Assembly: GCA_015680685.1 (NCBI GenBank)
Contig: MNCI01020791.1
Location: forward strand, 120,159-184,158
DNA length: 64,000 nucleotides
Origin: Gnetum montanum
Taxonomy: Eukaryota > Streptophyta > Gnetopsida > Gnetales > Gnetaceae
Reading direction: 5' to 3'
The first letter of the stretch is position 1. Each line of letters begins with the position of its first letter. Positions 33,401 through 46,439 of this stretch are shown in pieces. Under the pieces are notes generated by a model. It saw nothing but the letters and a program-made list of their open reading frames with translations, had not been told where the DNA came from and made no database searches. The translations under genes and the position numbers were made by a program.

Positions 33401-33925
33401 CAAGTGCCAAAATAGTCTAGAAAATTTCATATCATGATGGATGCATCAAATTATGCCTTAAGAGCTATGATTACACAGTTAGATAATAAGAAATGTCTAT
33501 ATTACATTCACTACACTAGCCAAAGCATTGTGGGTGTACAATTGAACTACACCACCATAGAAAATGAATTAATGGTAGGGGTGTTTGCTCTAGAAAATTT
33601 TATGAATTATGTGCTTGGATACAATTTTTTTGTGCACATAGACCACAGTGCCATCTGCTTCTTGATGAACAAGCCAACGATGAGCCGCCATGTCATATGG
33701 TGGTTCGTGATCTTGTAAGAATTTGATCTTATGATGGTAGATCAAAAGGACACTGAGAATGTGGTCATTGATGACTTGTCTCAGTTACAATGTAACAACA
33801 AAGAGGAAAAAGATCCATTATCTAATATGTTTCCTGATGAACTCCTCTTTGCTCTGGCTATAACTGAACAATTTCCCAATGAGCCAAAATGGTCTTATGG
33901 AATTCTCACCTATTTTCTTACTTAG
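33401..33925 (+). pseudogene. E4 RNase H remnant
   Basis: FHIMMDASNYALRAMITQLDNKKCLYYI (with a catalytic-type Asp in MMDAS), then LNYTTIENELMVGVFALENFMNYVLG (catalytic-type Glu) and FFVHIDHSAICFLMNK (third Asp), form a fairly intact RT-linked RNase H with few stops (33434-33718). NVVIDDLSQLQ (fourth acidic site) and a linker towards integrase follow. This is the best preserved piece of E4. Confidence 0.8.
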
Positions 33926-35235
33926 GAGATGCCATAGGGTTTGGACCACTGGAAGAAATAGTAGTTTCTTTGCTAGGTAAAACACTTCATGATGATTAAT
34001 AGACACCTATACAAGGTGTGCATTGATGGCCGAGTTCGCTAGTGTATCCCTGATGTTGATCAATTGAACATTCTTCAAGATGCTCACAAAGGTCCTTATC
34101 AAGGACACTATGCTGAAAGATGCATAACCATGAAAATCTTGATGGTAGGGTACTATTGACCAACAATCTTCAAGGATGCTTATAATTATGTCCACTCTTG
34201 TGAACAATGCCAACAAGATGGTGGAATGACTGCTTGAATGGAGGGACCTCAACAATGGATTCAACCATTGAAACCCTTCAATGTTTAGGGCATTGATTTC
34301 ATGGGTCTCATCACATCCATGTCAAATGGAAAGATATACATCATAGTTGCTATTGACTATTATACAAAATGGGAAGAATAGTAGCTATCATCAACTGTAC
34401 ATCTTCTACTACTACTTGGTTTGTACAAAAAAATATTGTAAACAAGTTTGGTGTGCCACATGCATTAATTTCTAATAATGGAACTCACTTTATAGGCACT
34501 ACTTTTTGGAAGCTTATGCAATGCTTGGGGGTTGAACATAAACTCACAACATCCTACCACCCCCAAGCTAATGGTTAAGCTGAGGTTACCAATAGGGAAA
34601 TCATAAGGATTTTGACAAGAATTGTTAGAAAAGATAGGAAAGACTAGAGTACAAAACTTAATGATGTCATTTGGGCCTATCACTCAACATGGAAACTTCC
34701 TATAGGCTATTCTCCTTATGAGCTTATGTATATAAAATTACCAACACTTTCTATTCAATTTGAGATCCATACACTTTCAACTACTTGTGACCTTGACCTT
34801 GACTTAAGTCTAGCCCAAAAGGAAAGACTAATGAATCTCAACCTGCTAGATGAAAATTGATTGGTAGCCCTATCATCTAACAAGTTACACAAGGCCTATA
34901 ACAAAAAGCGTCATGACCTAAAAATCAGAAAAATTCAAATTTCAACTTGAAGATAAGGTTCTTTAATAGAACCTCACATATGTACCTCAACGAAGTTTCA
35001 AATATTATGTAAAGGACCTTACATTATTTACAAGACTTTTTCTTCTAGGGCCATGATGATCTACAAGCTTGAGAGCCCAAACAAGAAACAACTGATCAAG
35101 ATACAACAAGTTAAACCTTTCCATGAGCATAAGCTAGATAATACAACAAAAGCCTCATTAGATGGACACCCACACTCCATATTTTGGATCTCCTCCTTTC
35201 AACTTACTCATGGGGGAGATGGCCACCTATGCTAA
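33926..35235 (+). pseudogene. E4 integrase remnant
   Basis: A Zn-binding-type HHCC region is visible around 33960-34230 (ending CEQCQQDG). The core has GIDFMGLITSMS (first Asp) and VAIDYYTKWEE. The second site is I-S-N-N-G-T-H-F: Asn at 34474-34476. YHPQANG*AEVTNREI carries the Glu. The C-terminal region ends THGGDGHLC at 35235, encoded by the purine-rich TCATGGGGGAGATGG (35208-35222). An indel lies near 34370, where the frame changes. Confidence 0.8.
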
Positions 35236-35846
35236 TCATATAAGTGGCTCTTCAGTTTTTTAATTTTTTGTTTTACAACTTTTTATTTTACACATTCTTT
35301 AGTTTACATCTTTTTTTTATGTTATTAGTCTTTTCTAATTTTTTTTTACACCATCATTAGTAAATTTGCTATTTCTTGAATATTTTACACTTTCTTTTAT
35401 ATTTTCTTTTATTTTATTTGGTGTGATTTTCTAAATTTTTGTTAATAAGTGCCAAGTACAATGGTAATATGTTGCTTGATGGTGGTTTGTACTACATTAT
35501 TATTTGATTGTTAGTGTTTGGGTTTTGGCTTTGAATTTCATTATGGATAATTAGGACATGGTTTCTTTTTCATGTAACAACTAGTGAGTCCACAACATCC
35601 ACCTATCTACAAACTCTATGGTTTTCTTTGTTCTAGAAATGTGCAGTCCCTTTTTCATTAACACAACTTTAATAAATTTGTGACTTTGATAGTTTCCAGA
35701 ATTGAAAAGGATTCAAAGGTTTGAACAGGGTGCTACTTCAAGGAGATTTAGTATTCTTTGTGCCTTTTTTTTTTTACTTGGATGCATGTGTGTTTTCATG
35801 GATTTCTTACCGTTCCATGTCAACCAATAAAAGGAAGTTGAATAAG

Positions 35847-36083
35847 TCCTTGCATGGTGTGGTTCTCATTAGAAAAAAATGATGAGAATTCAAAGCACAT
35901 CCCTTAGATGAAATAAATGCATGTGTCCTTGTATGGTGTGGTTCTTATTAGAAAAAAATAATGAGAATTGAAAGCACACCATTTGGATAAAATAAATGCA
36001 TATGTCTTTGCATGGTATGGTTCCCATTTCAAAAAAATGATGGGAATTTAAACCACACCCCTTAGATAGAATAAATAGGCTAA
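35847..36083 (+). repeat. 79-bp tandem repeat with internal hairpin, about 3 copies
   Basis: Units start at 35847, 35926 and 36005. Each has TGGTGTGGTTCTCATT, a run of A, and then an inverted copy TGATGAGAATTCAAAGC, so each unit can fold into a hairpin. E1 carries a single diverged copy near 3809-3875, so the amplification is specific to E4. Confidence 0.85.
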
Positions 36084-36456
36084 AAGAATTGGTGATGGGA
36101 CTAGTTCACTCTAACTAAAACCCTTCCTCACTTCCTACTTCTTCTCTAATAAGGAATAGTGGTTCTTCTATGGGAGCACTCTTTTGTCTTAGGGATGGCC
36201 TAGTCTTAAAATGACGATGCAAAGTTATTGAACATGGTTGATTTTGGTCTAGACTAAGGATGGATCCTATCAAGTCATTTAACCACAAAATCTACAAGGG
36301 GCTTCATGTGACTTTAATTAGAAACTCGATTCCACTCTCTCTCATCCATCTATGTTTTCCATGTCTCACCTCACTATTGGTTTCATGTTATGGTTCGATG
36401 TCCAAGTTTGATGTGTCGGAATTCTTAGTTAGTTTCTTCCGGGTTTTTGTAGTTAA

Positions 36457-36461
36457 CCTTC
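36457..36461. repeat. Target-site duplication of E5, left copy (CCTTC)
   Basis: CCTTC directly precedes the E5 5' LTR and is repeated exactly at 54177-54181 after its 3' LTR. Confidence 0.9.
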
Positions 36462-37998
36462 TGAAACACCATGAAATTTCAAGGCCTCAATGGTTCAACA
36501 AAATCAGGCAAGGATTTGTGACAAGTCATAGCTGAGCAAGTTCCCTTTTTTTCTAAGGGCCTGTTATGCCACACTATGCAGCGCAGCATAATAGACTCCG
36601 GAGGACAGAACAAGACAAGGGGTGCGCAACGGGAAGTCTTCAACTTTGCAAGTTAGCTATGTTTTAAAAATTTTAACTTTTAGCATATTATGATGCGTTA
36701 CGCAATGCAGCGTAATGTAGTGTAATGCAAGAAGACAGTCCATCTAGTTGCAACAACGGAGAGAGAAAAATTTGAAGACCTCAATGGTTCAGCAAAATCT
36801 CGAGGCTCAGGCAAAGATCTGCAACATGTCACACATCTCAACAAGTTTTCTTTTTTTTTTTTGGCTAAGGGCCTATTACGCTACATTACACAGTGTAGCG
36901 TAATAAAACCCAGAAAGACTAAACATAAACAAGGGAAGCGTAGCGACAACACTTCAATTTTTTGCAGGTTCACTATGTTATGCCAAGTTACACTATGCAG
37001 TGTAATGTAGCATAACACAGTGTAAAGAAAGTAGATGATTGACTTAGTTGCAACCATGGAGATAACACAATGCAGACATCAGCAGTTCATAAATCACAAT
37101 ACGCTCTCTAGTGTATAACAGCGTAACCATAGAAAAATTTGTTGCCAAAGCTCCAACAAAAGTAAATTACGACACATTACGCTTTAGAGCGTAATGCAGC
37201 ATAGCACCGCAAGATTCAAACACAAACACATCAAGTCAACAGAATTTTGTAGGTTCAGGACATGCGTCATCTAAACCATGTTTTTCTCCTGACCCTAACC
37301 TTATAAATACTCCAATTGACAAGGATCAAAGGGTTGGCAAAACGTTTCTCTGGATTGGAAAATTTTCTCTGTGAGAAATTTTCTTTCATTGGCAAATGTT
37401 GACAAATTTTGGCAAATATTGACAAGAGAACAAAAGAGGATCAGCAATTGTAAGAACATTGGAGGTGATTGACAAGGATTTTTGATCAGAAACAACTAGT
37501 TAGTGGACATTCTGCTTCGGGTTTGACTCCCTTGCGCTCAGATTAGCTAGAACAAGGTAGATCAACCTTTGCTTGTTTTATCTTTAAATAACTTTTCTAT
37601 TCTTGGTACACGCTTCGTCTAAACCAAGGTCCGCCTATAATCATTGTATCCAACATATTTGGTTTATAGGCTAAATCCTAGATCTCAGGATTGCACACTG
37701 TTATATCCAATTTATTGCATCCTATCTACATAGATTTTGCAATCACTTTGAATCATTTACATCGCTCTTGTTACCTCTGAGATTAACGATATCATATCTC
37801 TTCATTGAAATTTTCATCTTGCCATTTGGTTATTTTAAAGTTTTACTGATTAGGTAAGTCCTTGTTTAATTGACAAGACCGTTCAGGGCACCTCAGATTT
37901 GTCTTCTCTAGCACGGCCCTCGCACGGATCCGGGGTTGGAACTGTGTACATGGAACTCCACTCAGTATTTCCAGCAATCAACGTTTTCCATCGTTATA
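36462..37998 (+). repeat. E5 5' LTR
   Basis: It begins TGAAACACCATG and ends CATCGTTATA (TACA in the partner). U3 has a cluster of TTACGCT/AGCGTAA hairpins, the clearest at 36874-36905 with perfect 11-bp arms TATTACGCTAC. A TATA-like CTTATAAATACTCC lies near 37300. It pairs with 52622-54176 along its whole length. Confidence 0.92.
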
Positions 37999-38004
37999 GT
38001 TTTC

Positions 38005-38022
38005 TGGCTCTAGAAGGAGGGC
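38005..38022 (+). other. E5 primer-binding-site-like motif
   Basis: TGGCTCTAGAAGGAGGGC starts seven bases after the LTR, begins with TGG as expected for pairing to a CCA tail, and differs from the tRNA-Asp type of the other elements. I cannot assign the tRNA with confidence. Confidence 0.5.
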
Positions 38023-38253
38023 TTGAACATCTGATTCGCACTTTACGGGTAGTCCTGTAAGTTGTTTGTACCCATTATCGATCGACATAAACGTAATACC
38101 TCTGTGATTGTTTACGAGATTGTGTGGTGCAGATCGGTCGCTTTGACGATTCCTTTGGAATCCTACAAGGTAGAAAGCCTGATTATTGCCTTAGTTTGCC
38201 TTTGCCCTTATGATCTTTATCCTTGTACTCATTACTCTCAAACCATGTAGAGA

Positions 38254-40673
38254 ATGGCTGCATCAACCACCACTGTTGACATTACTAACCTCGAGAATCC
38301 TTGGACTCTGCAAGTCACCTCTCCTGTGGTCGAGCCACCAACTAGTCCTGTGCGATCATGCCACTTCCTCAAGCTTCAAAACAAAGAGCCTGAGGGACAT
38401 GCTTAGCACAGGGAACATTACAATTTTCTCTATGCTAAACTTGTTGCAAATTTTCCCATGTATCCACAAGAACTCGAAGAAAAATGAGAATATGAATTCA
38501 TATACTGCAATGGAAAGGAATTTATTCCTTCACCTAACATCACTGTACCCCTGAAAGACCAACAATAATGGATCCCAGACCAAATGCTGATGGCTAGGAC
38601 ATCAACAGAACAACGAGAGGAGTTGTTCTGTGATGAAGCACTTCATGACGGGCAGGATGATCTAGATTCCCACTCTGAGGGAGGTAGTCACCACTCTGAG
38701 GGAGGTAGTCATGCTGATTTGGCTATGGCCCCTCCCTCGATGACATCCTGCGTAAATCCGTTGTTCATGGTCACCACAACCTTGACATTATCTAATGCTA
38801 ACCAAGTCTCGTACTCACCCTAGCTACATTTTCTCTCTTCGACTACTCTCCTAGGTGGTGCCCCGTCACAAATCATTCCTCAGTAGGTGTAGTTAGCTAA
38901 TCCATCTCATCGTACACCTGCACCCATGTCACCGTATGTACACGCGATACCTACTTCGTAGTTACATATAACACCTACATTCATCCCGACTCACATGACA
39001 TGACCTACCACTACAGCATGGTGGGTTCCAAACATGTTCCTTGTTGCGCATCCTATGCAGATGTCCCACCTCTCTCATCATCAAAACCAGGTCTCGCAGG
39101 GGCTAAACCCCACTATGAGGTCATTGTCTATGGCCCCGACCATGCAAGCAACGTATCCCATGATGCAGCCAATGGTGGTTACCCCATCCATGCCACCTAC
39201 CAGGTGGTGGATGCCACAAGCGACACCGCCTACAGGAACAGTTCCAATAGCATCGCACATCGGCCAAGTTACCGCCCCTATTCTGCCACCCGGTGTGGAT
39301 CCTCCTTCCGTTCCACAAATGGCCTCATTGTCTATGGGTCTAGATCAAGCCTTCTAGCTTATTCAGACCCTTACTAAGCAACTTAAACACCTCAAGGCTA
39401 CTAGTTCCGACATAGTACAAGTCATGGATTTTTACCATGATGATTCTATTAGTCTAGTAGTGTCCATTTTATCGTTACCTCCTGGGATGCCGCTCCCCCA
39501 TTTCACCAAATAAAATGGGGAAGGTGATCCCAACACCCATCTAGTTACTTTTAGGTCAGATTCATTGTTATTGCAATTATGGCCACATACCATTATCCAT
39601 GTCTTTTCTATGTCCCTGATGGGTAAAGCTTTGGACTGGTATCGAGCACTCCCATGCTCTTCCGTCTCAACTTTGGAAGAGCTGTTAACTCAATTTGTGA
39701 CTCGTTTCAAGTACAACCTAAAACCAGAAGTCACGTTGGATTAGCTCATGGGAGTCAAGAAAGACTTGCTCGAGTCAGTTCAAAATTTTATACAGCGGTG
39801 GAGCGCCACCTTGAACAAAATTTGTGAACCCATTGCGAAGGCTCATCTGTTGGCAATTTTCAAGGGGGCAGTTAATGACTTTATCAAGTCTAAACTGTAT
39901 TACCTCGCTTCCTGCTCCCTCAGCCAAGCCTTCACTCAGACTAAGAGCATCCAAGATGCGGCAAAGACTAGAAAGGACCCAACATATGTGGTCTACAAAA
40001 ATGCCCACAACAAGGGTAAAGACAAAGGCAAATCTACGACAAAGACAGTAGTAGCAGTTGCCGATGGGGCCAAGAAGAAAAATAACAACAAAAAAGTATC
40101 CACGGAGCTTGTTGAGCCCACAACCAGCCCAAATAGTGCCAACTAAGAAATTCCATCTGCCCTTGTAGCACATCCACAGTTGAAGCCTAATTTTGAGCAT
40201 AAAGACCATTCAAAATATGTGAATCTACCTGTAAAACCTTCAGAACTTCTGAAGAAATTTTTGGGAATTGGTCATATTCAACATAAGAAGATATCCAAGG
40301 AGGGTCTGAAACACCATAGACAACATTGTGAGTTGCTCAAGAATCCCTCCTTGGCCCTGCCAAACAAACTGTCAGTCCCCAAAAAATTTAGGCTGGACCA
40401 TTTCTGTGACTATCACTAGCTGTGTGGTCACAACACGGATTACTACTGGGTGTTGAAATATGACATTCAATGCATGGTCGATCAAGGTAAACTGATCTTA
40501 GATAGTAGTAGTCCAATCCATCTGGAGAATCAATCTATGCATGTGTACCAAGACTCGCTAAACACAAACAATGCAGGGTACACTACCAATGTAGTGGGTA
40601 TGGAAGGCGATGACCAAGCATAGCCAAAGTAACCTTTTGTGCTATCTATACCTTCTCGCTTGTCTTAAACGAC
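38254..40673 (+). pseudogene. E5 gag
   Basis: From ATG 38254 (MAASTTTVDITNL) a single frame can be followed beyond 40400 without indels, interrupted only by stops. A low-complexity Ser/Met/Pro-rich N-terminal half includes a duplicated HSEGGSH motif (about 38670-38710). The capsid domain lies at 39480-39960 (LPPGMPLPHF, GEGDPNTHLVTF, GKALDWYRALP, LLTQFVTRFKYN, VQNFIQRW), a basic segment at 40000-40110, and a Tat-type FCDYHxLCGHNTDYY motif near 40400 in which the last Cys of the knuckle is Tyr. The linker to the protease continues in the same frame to about 41040. Confidence 0.8.
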
Positions 40674-41169
40674 AAGCCCATCGACATCGACAAGCACAGT
40701 TCAGCGATGACCCTTTGTTCTCCAGGTCTTTTCTCTAACCATTGTCCCATAGCCCATTATTAGAAAAGCTATGGCCTAGCCTACGCCCACACCTAAGACA
40801 CCCTTTGTCATTAGAGTACCAAAACCGTCAGTTTCTCCTGCTATGCAGGGGCAACCCTCCAAGTCAACAGCCCAATCACAACCTAACAGGAAAGGAGAAG
40901 AGCATATGACAACTGATACAGCCAAGGACTGCCTTACGCTGGGGTTTCCCAATCCTAAGCCCCTCGCATCGATGCCCTTGGCCCCACCCTCAAAGAAAGA
41001 TGATGCTACACAAATGCAACCATCTCATCCCAACCCATGAAAATGTAGCCCTCAACCAGAAACCATTCGTCCTCGAGAGATTCGTCTCCTAGGATGAATG
41101 GAAGAAGAAAAGGGTGATAAAAAACTAGATGGTGGAAATGATCTCCTCGATTGTTTTACGTAGGTTAAG

Positions 41170-41997
41170 TAGGCTCTCAAATAAAAAATACAACGTTGAG
41201 CCTCTATGACTTGCTGATCACATCACAAAAGCATCGTGAGGCCATGGTTCACATGTTAACGTCCATACCCATAGACGAGAGCCTATCAGTAGATGAAGAA
41301 GTGATCCACTCCATCATGCTTCCCCTCGCTGCTGAACAACCTAAGCCTTCCCTATTGACTTTTCATGATGAATCCATTAAAGATGACCCAGAGAAGGGTA
41401 ACGTGACAACAACGCCTATGTTCATCACTATTTGGGTTGGTCAATATCGAATCCGGAGAGTACACATAGATGATGGGGCAGCTGCTAATGTCATTCCATA
41501 CCCTATAGTGGATAAACTAGGTTTGATCGACCAGATCAGCCCCATGACAACGTCATGTTTAAGGCCATTCAATGGGGCATGAGTGCAAGTTAAAGGAATA
41601 GTACATATTAACTTCGTAGTAGGGGACCAATTCCCCACAAACGCAGTGTTCATCGTCATCGAGGAGATGCCTAGTTTCAACTTATTCTTGGGAAGATCCT
41701 AGTTGGCTCAACTAAGGGCAGTCTCATCACCCATCCATCAAGAGATCTGTTTGCCCTATGCAGGAGGAGAAGTGATCATTTTGGGTGATAAGATATTCCC
41801 TCAGGCTGTTAATAACATAGAAATGGAATAGGGTTCAGAAATCGAAATCCTTGAGGATCAGTCTCCTGTTCCAATACTTAAACATGCCAAAAAAGTGGTT
41901 GATGACAGCTTGATTTGGGCCAAACTACCTTTTCAGGAGGAAGATGGTGGCGTAGAGGAGCAGAGTAATAAGCCTCTTTGTCCATACATGTCACAAA
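41170..41997 (+). pseudogene. E5 protease
   Basis: The frame shifts once near the A-run at about 41180. It then reads LSLYDLLITSQKHREAM, a typical Tat pre-protease helix, and the catalytic region RIRRVHIDDGAAANVIPY, where Asp-Gly-Ala fits the retropepsin D-(S/T)-G consensus. LNFVV-type strands and SFNLFLGRS*L (about 41670-41705) follow. Only a few stops occur. The coding trace ends near 41997, where the antisense-gene segment begins. The plus-strand frame does not reach RT until about 47540. Confidence 0.8.
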
Positions 41998-42139
41998 ATC
42001 TAAAAGTAATTAAAAATTAGCTGTGGAGCTAGTAAATGAACATGTTAGCATGACATGTCATGTTAGTCCACGTTGTTTACTATTACGCAATTTACGCTCT
42101 ATCTTTTCACATTGTCCTTATTACGCTTCTATCATACGC

Positions 42140-42375
42140 ATCATGGCCCGAAATGGCCTTAAACTAGTTGTGGCCTACCATGGCCTAAAACTGGCAAATG
42201 TAATTTACCCCTTTACACTTATGATGATATAGCCAAAAATGACCTTAAACTATTTAGGGTCCACCATGGCCTAAAAAAAACTAGAAATTTTGTTGTTTTT
42301 TGTTTACGCTTACGATGGATTGGCCCGAAATGGCCTTAAACTATTAACAACCCGCAGTGGCCTAAAACACATAAC
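42140..42375. repeat. About 88-bp tandem repeat at the left edge of the inserted gene segment
   Basis: Three diverged units (near 42143, 42231 and 42319) share GGCCCGAAATGGCCTTAAAC and CATGGCCTAAAA. GGCC palindromes recur in each. The array lies just beyond the 3' end of the antisense gene. Its CCTTAAACTA core resembles the repeats of the E5 3' UTR. Confidence 0.7.
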
Positions 42376-42495
42376 CTTTCTAACGATACGCTTTCTTCCA
42401 AAAATAAAGAAATTTTTTTACAATTACATTGATCCAAGAACTCTATTATTTATTCCTTTTCATTACGACAAGATGTTTAGGCTAATATCACGATG

Positions 42496-42798
42496 CTACA
42501 CATCCCCTTTGCTACCATTTCCACCTGTGTCATCCAACTCCACCTCTACCTCATGAAAATCATCCTCATAGGGATCTTCTTTGTAGGGTGTCTCTTCGTG
42601 GGGGTAGTCCTCTCTACAGGGCTCTTCCTCATGGGATTTCTCACCGTGATTTTAATCATCTTCATTACATGCCTCCTCATGGAGATCCTCTTCGTGAAGA
42701 CCATCATCTTCATTACGCTCCTCCTCGTGAAGACTCTCTTCACGGGGATCATCATCTCTGTTACACTCATCCTCATGAGGATCTTCCTCATTCCATTT
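42496..42798 (-). other. Acidic repeat tail exon of the antisense gene
   Basis: The last exon reads KWNEEDPHEDECNRDDDP..., then repeats of the H-E-E-(D/E)-x type, and ends VELDDTGGNGSKGDV before TAG (42498-42496). The underlying DNA is an imperfect tandem repeat of about 30 bp, with GAxGAxGATCxxCATGAGGA themes. The junction with the upstream exon is in phase. The plus-strand and other minus-strand frames reported here are shadows of the repeat. Confidence 0.65.
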
Positions 42799-45700
42799 CT
42801 ACAGTTTAACATGATGTGCACGTTAGCATTGCGAACAAGACTACACAAAACAAGAATGCAATAGTCCTACAACTTACCTATGATGGTCTTGCGTCAGCCG
42901 CAAAAGGAATCTATTCCAAACCAACCCACAGGCATTGCATGATCTCTTCCTCGGTAAGCTCAAACCAAACGCCATCTCCTAGATCAATTCCTGCTTTAAC
43001 TTTCCCCTTTTCCATAGGAGTCCATCGGGGTGGTTCAGGGAAGAAGGAAGGGATAGTGTTTTCCCCACCAAGGAGGGTTATTTCCCTCTTTGGGGAAGCA
43101 CTTACTGTCACTTGCTCCTAAAACTTTTCGTACACTCTAGAAGCACCGATGACATCAAGAAATAGTCAAAGGGACCATGCTTCAATAGTAGAATCCTTGT
43201 AATGTTGGTGGTAGGCAGCACATTCTCACTTATACACATGCTTATGGTCTTTCTGTGTTTTCCTCCATTCTTGGACCATCGCAGTAAAATCCTTCCAGTC
43301 TTGGTTCTTCTAGGCTAGGAGATTCATTTGCATCCATTGCTCAATGAGTTCACAACTAGTTTGGATGTTGTTTCTTATGATCATCCAATAGTGGGCATAG
43401 TTAATTATAGTTATCTGCCAGTTCTCATCATTGGCCTCTCGAGCTAGTAGAAATTCATTTCGAGACTCCAGGTCCTCAACCCTACCGGTTAGGAACATCT
43501 TCTCCTTTTCTGCTTTCTGCAACCTCTTCCAAAGGGCTTTGTTGATGTTCTGGCACTCCCATAAAGAGTAGGTCAAGCATAATGCACATTTACGCATTTC
43601 ATCATAAAGGCTGCGTGGCACTTCGATCAACTTCGGTGAGGGTTCAGGGGCAGTGTCCAAGTCAACGGGCTCTTTGGGATTCCATCTGAGGTGAGATCGT
43701 GTAATATAAAAATAATAGTGGGACACAACAAAATGATACAATATCATAATGCCAACAATCCTCATGTTATAACACTCGTGTACCAATCTCAAGATCGATT
43801 CACTCTAGGTGGCTGATCATATCCTTCGTAATGCCTTCCATAAAGGTAAATTTATTAGGGGCCTCACCCCAATGCTGAGTGGGTGCCACTGAGAAGGGCA
43901 CGACGCCAGTGTTAGAAGTACCTATTACGCAAAAAAAAAAAATGGGTTAGACATAGTACGATAGACATAAAAGACAATTGAGACCTTATTATAACACAAA
44001 ACTCAATCCAGCAAAACCCTCAATGGTAGTAGCGTGAGGCTGCCCTCTAAGGAAAAGTCAAACTCACTAGTGAAAAGCTGCTCCTCTTTCCCCATACCAT
44101 CAGAAAGGACTTCGGCATCCTCAACCTCCATCTCTTCTTTAGGCATAGGAACCTATGTGCCACCTACATTACTAACACCGGCCTCCTTTTCCAAAATTAT
44201 GGCCCCTTCTTCACATCATATGACTATTGCTCCTATTTCAGGGGTCAACTCCTCTACATTTTTTCCTTTATCTACTAAAATATAGTTAATCAAAACACTT
44301 ACAAACGTTATGCAACACCATGTCTATATGCAACGTAACAAATATATAAAATAATTATGCATCTCTTTACTTACCAGCTAGGGGATCGTTCCTGTAAAAT
44401 TTAATTTGCAACCTCTTTCCCTCTACATCAGTTGGACCAGTGGACTCCATGGCCAGATGATGTTTTTTCCACTAGAATGACGAATCCACTATTTTTGCTA
44501 CAAGGAATTTCCCCCTCAACACACTACTAGTGTAAGATGGAAGTGCTCCATCCACGCTGTCCTGGCCCCATGTACGAGGCACCACCAAACTCTTAGTCGT
44601 AAGTGAGGTGAATCCCCAATGCCTTCAAGGGGATCTTGCGATTGGGTGGTGCTGAAAACCTAAGAAATCCATGGTTTGGAAATTTGGTTACGATCCTACT
44701 GCACCCAGATTCCATCCCTCTGAACCACCAGGAATTCGGTAAAACATCCAAAGCAAGCTATAAAGAAGGTGAAATGCACATTGAAGCGGACTCAAGCTTC
44801 TTTCGAAGCTTGACCATTTTAACCTATAGGCCTTTAGCAAAGTACTTGGCCTAATTATACTGCGTTCGCTCCTCCATAACCTCCCGCATGATTCGAGCCT
44901 ACTCTATGGTAAGGATTCTTCCCTGGGAAAGCAACTTGGGGAAGGCACGGGCTCAGAAGAGGGGATAAATGGTATGAGCCACCTCCAGCTTGATTTTATC
45001 AATAGGGATTCCTTTCACTTCCTTGTTAACCCCTAGCCACTCCTCTATATCCTTCCGGTACTTAGAACTCATCTTTGAATTTTCTTCTATCGGAAGGCCA
45101 TCAGAGGGAATGCCAAAAAAGTTAGCGAACAGTCAAGCATCAATATCAAAACTTACACACATGTTATGCACATGTATGTAAAGATGCTCAACTTCTTTGC
45201 TGAAGGAGTTAACTAGGGTTAGCATTTCACCTGTGGTGATGTCAAGGGTTATAGCAAAAAATAGCTCCATTAGTCCAGCTTCCTGGAGGTTATTGGTTAG
45301 GACAACTGGGGCTGTACTATGGCTGAGCCAATGTTGCATTTCTTTTATGTCACCATAACGAAACAAAAGATTGCTTGCTTCACACCTGGAGGCCATAACC
45401 GTGATCTCCCGTGATTCCCTAACTGTAAACATAAAACAAGGGTTTAGACACTATAGCAAAATAAAATGATTTTACACATTGTTTCCATCCCATAAGATTG
45501 TACAATAAACCACCATAGCGTAATTTACCACATTTGAAAGGTGAACAAAATGGTGGAATTTTCTCTTGCATGTTTGGGATAGTGAGAGGACAATCCAAAG
45601 TCCACTCCTTATCCAGCCATCCGAGTCTTTTACACTTGGAGAAAAATTCGACATAGCAAGTAGGGTAATGTGGGATTTCAAGTTCCAGCTATGCCATAAC

Positions 45701-46439
45701 ACTAGCACATACATTGTTAAAAGAGGTGAACTCCTTTATGGCCATTTGAGTCATAAACAACGTATCTGTATCACCCTGGAGATCATCATTATTAATGAAA
45801 TACCTACATCATAGAATGTAGATAATTGTTTACACTAGATACAAATTTAGACAAATGGTTAGCATATTATGACACCGTGGAAACACTTACCCGCCTACAT
45901 AATCCACAATCCCAGGTGGATTCTGGAAGTAGGTCGTAAGATGACGAGCCACAAACAGAGTGTTGTAGACATGATAACAATTAAACCTAGGCATATCCCA
46001 GATCCAAGAAAAATTTCTCAAACCCCTGGTGCTCTATTCATGGTCTTGCACCTGCATGGTTTCGATTGAGCCATCCACCAGAAACGTCAAGATGCTTTGT
46101 GTTGATCCAACTAGTAGCGTCTTTAGAATGGTGGCGGTTGTCTCGGCCGGCAAATGCGATCAAATAATTACGCTGTAATTATGTAACAAAAACTACAGAA
46201 ACTCCCATGCACCTCTTTGGAACCAAACTGCCTCCTCCTTTACATGATCATGAGGAGGAGGAACATTGGCCACAGGGACATGTAAACAACACAGAATGCC
46301 CACAATGTCCAAGAAGATCAAGATGAGCTTTAGCATAATCCTTTACAATGAAACATACTAACATTAGGGATAGAAATGTTGATATACTAAGGATGTGAGA
46401 GAAAAATGATTCATTATGCAATACTAGAATTTTTGTTAC

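Larger units (their letters stand above)
28030..36461 (+). mobile_element. E4, left part: pol-bearing Athila-like element
   Basis: E4 has a 5' LTR, a decayed primer site, gag, protease, RT, RNase H, integrase and the long UTR that in E1 precedes the extra ORF. The UTR is cut at 36461 by E5 and resumes at 54182-54475, where E6 cuts it. A short piece (61087-61150) may follow before E7. The rest, including any extra ORF and 3' LTR, would lie beyond the window. The copy is old: nearly every domain has several stops. It is the most complete pol-bearing member of the family here. Confidence 0.85.
35236..36461 (+). other. E4 UTR, first segment
   Basis: Non-coding. It opens with a T-rich tract (35260-35430), includes a 79-bp tandem repeat, and aligns in its second half with E1 3500-4250. 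No extra ORF has begun by the point where E5 interrupts it. Confidence 0.7.

Noticed and set aside
39775-40209. Minus-strand ORF of 144 codons
   Set aside because: Shadow of the E5 gag domain, which is supported by family motifs on the plus strand.
43310-43792. Stand-alone 160-codon minus-strand gene
   Set aside because: It is part of the large exon 43685-42878 of the antisense gene; the sequence before the acceptor at 43686 is intron.
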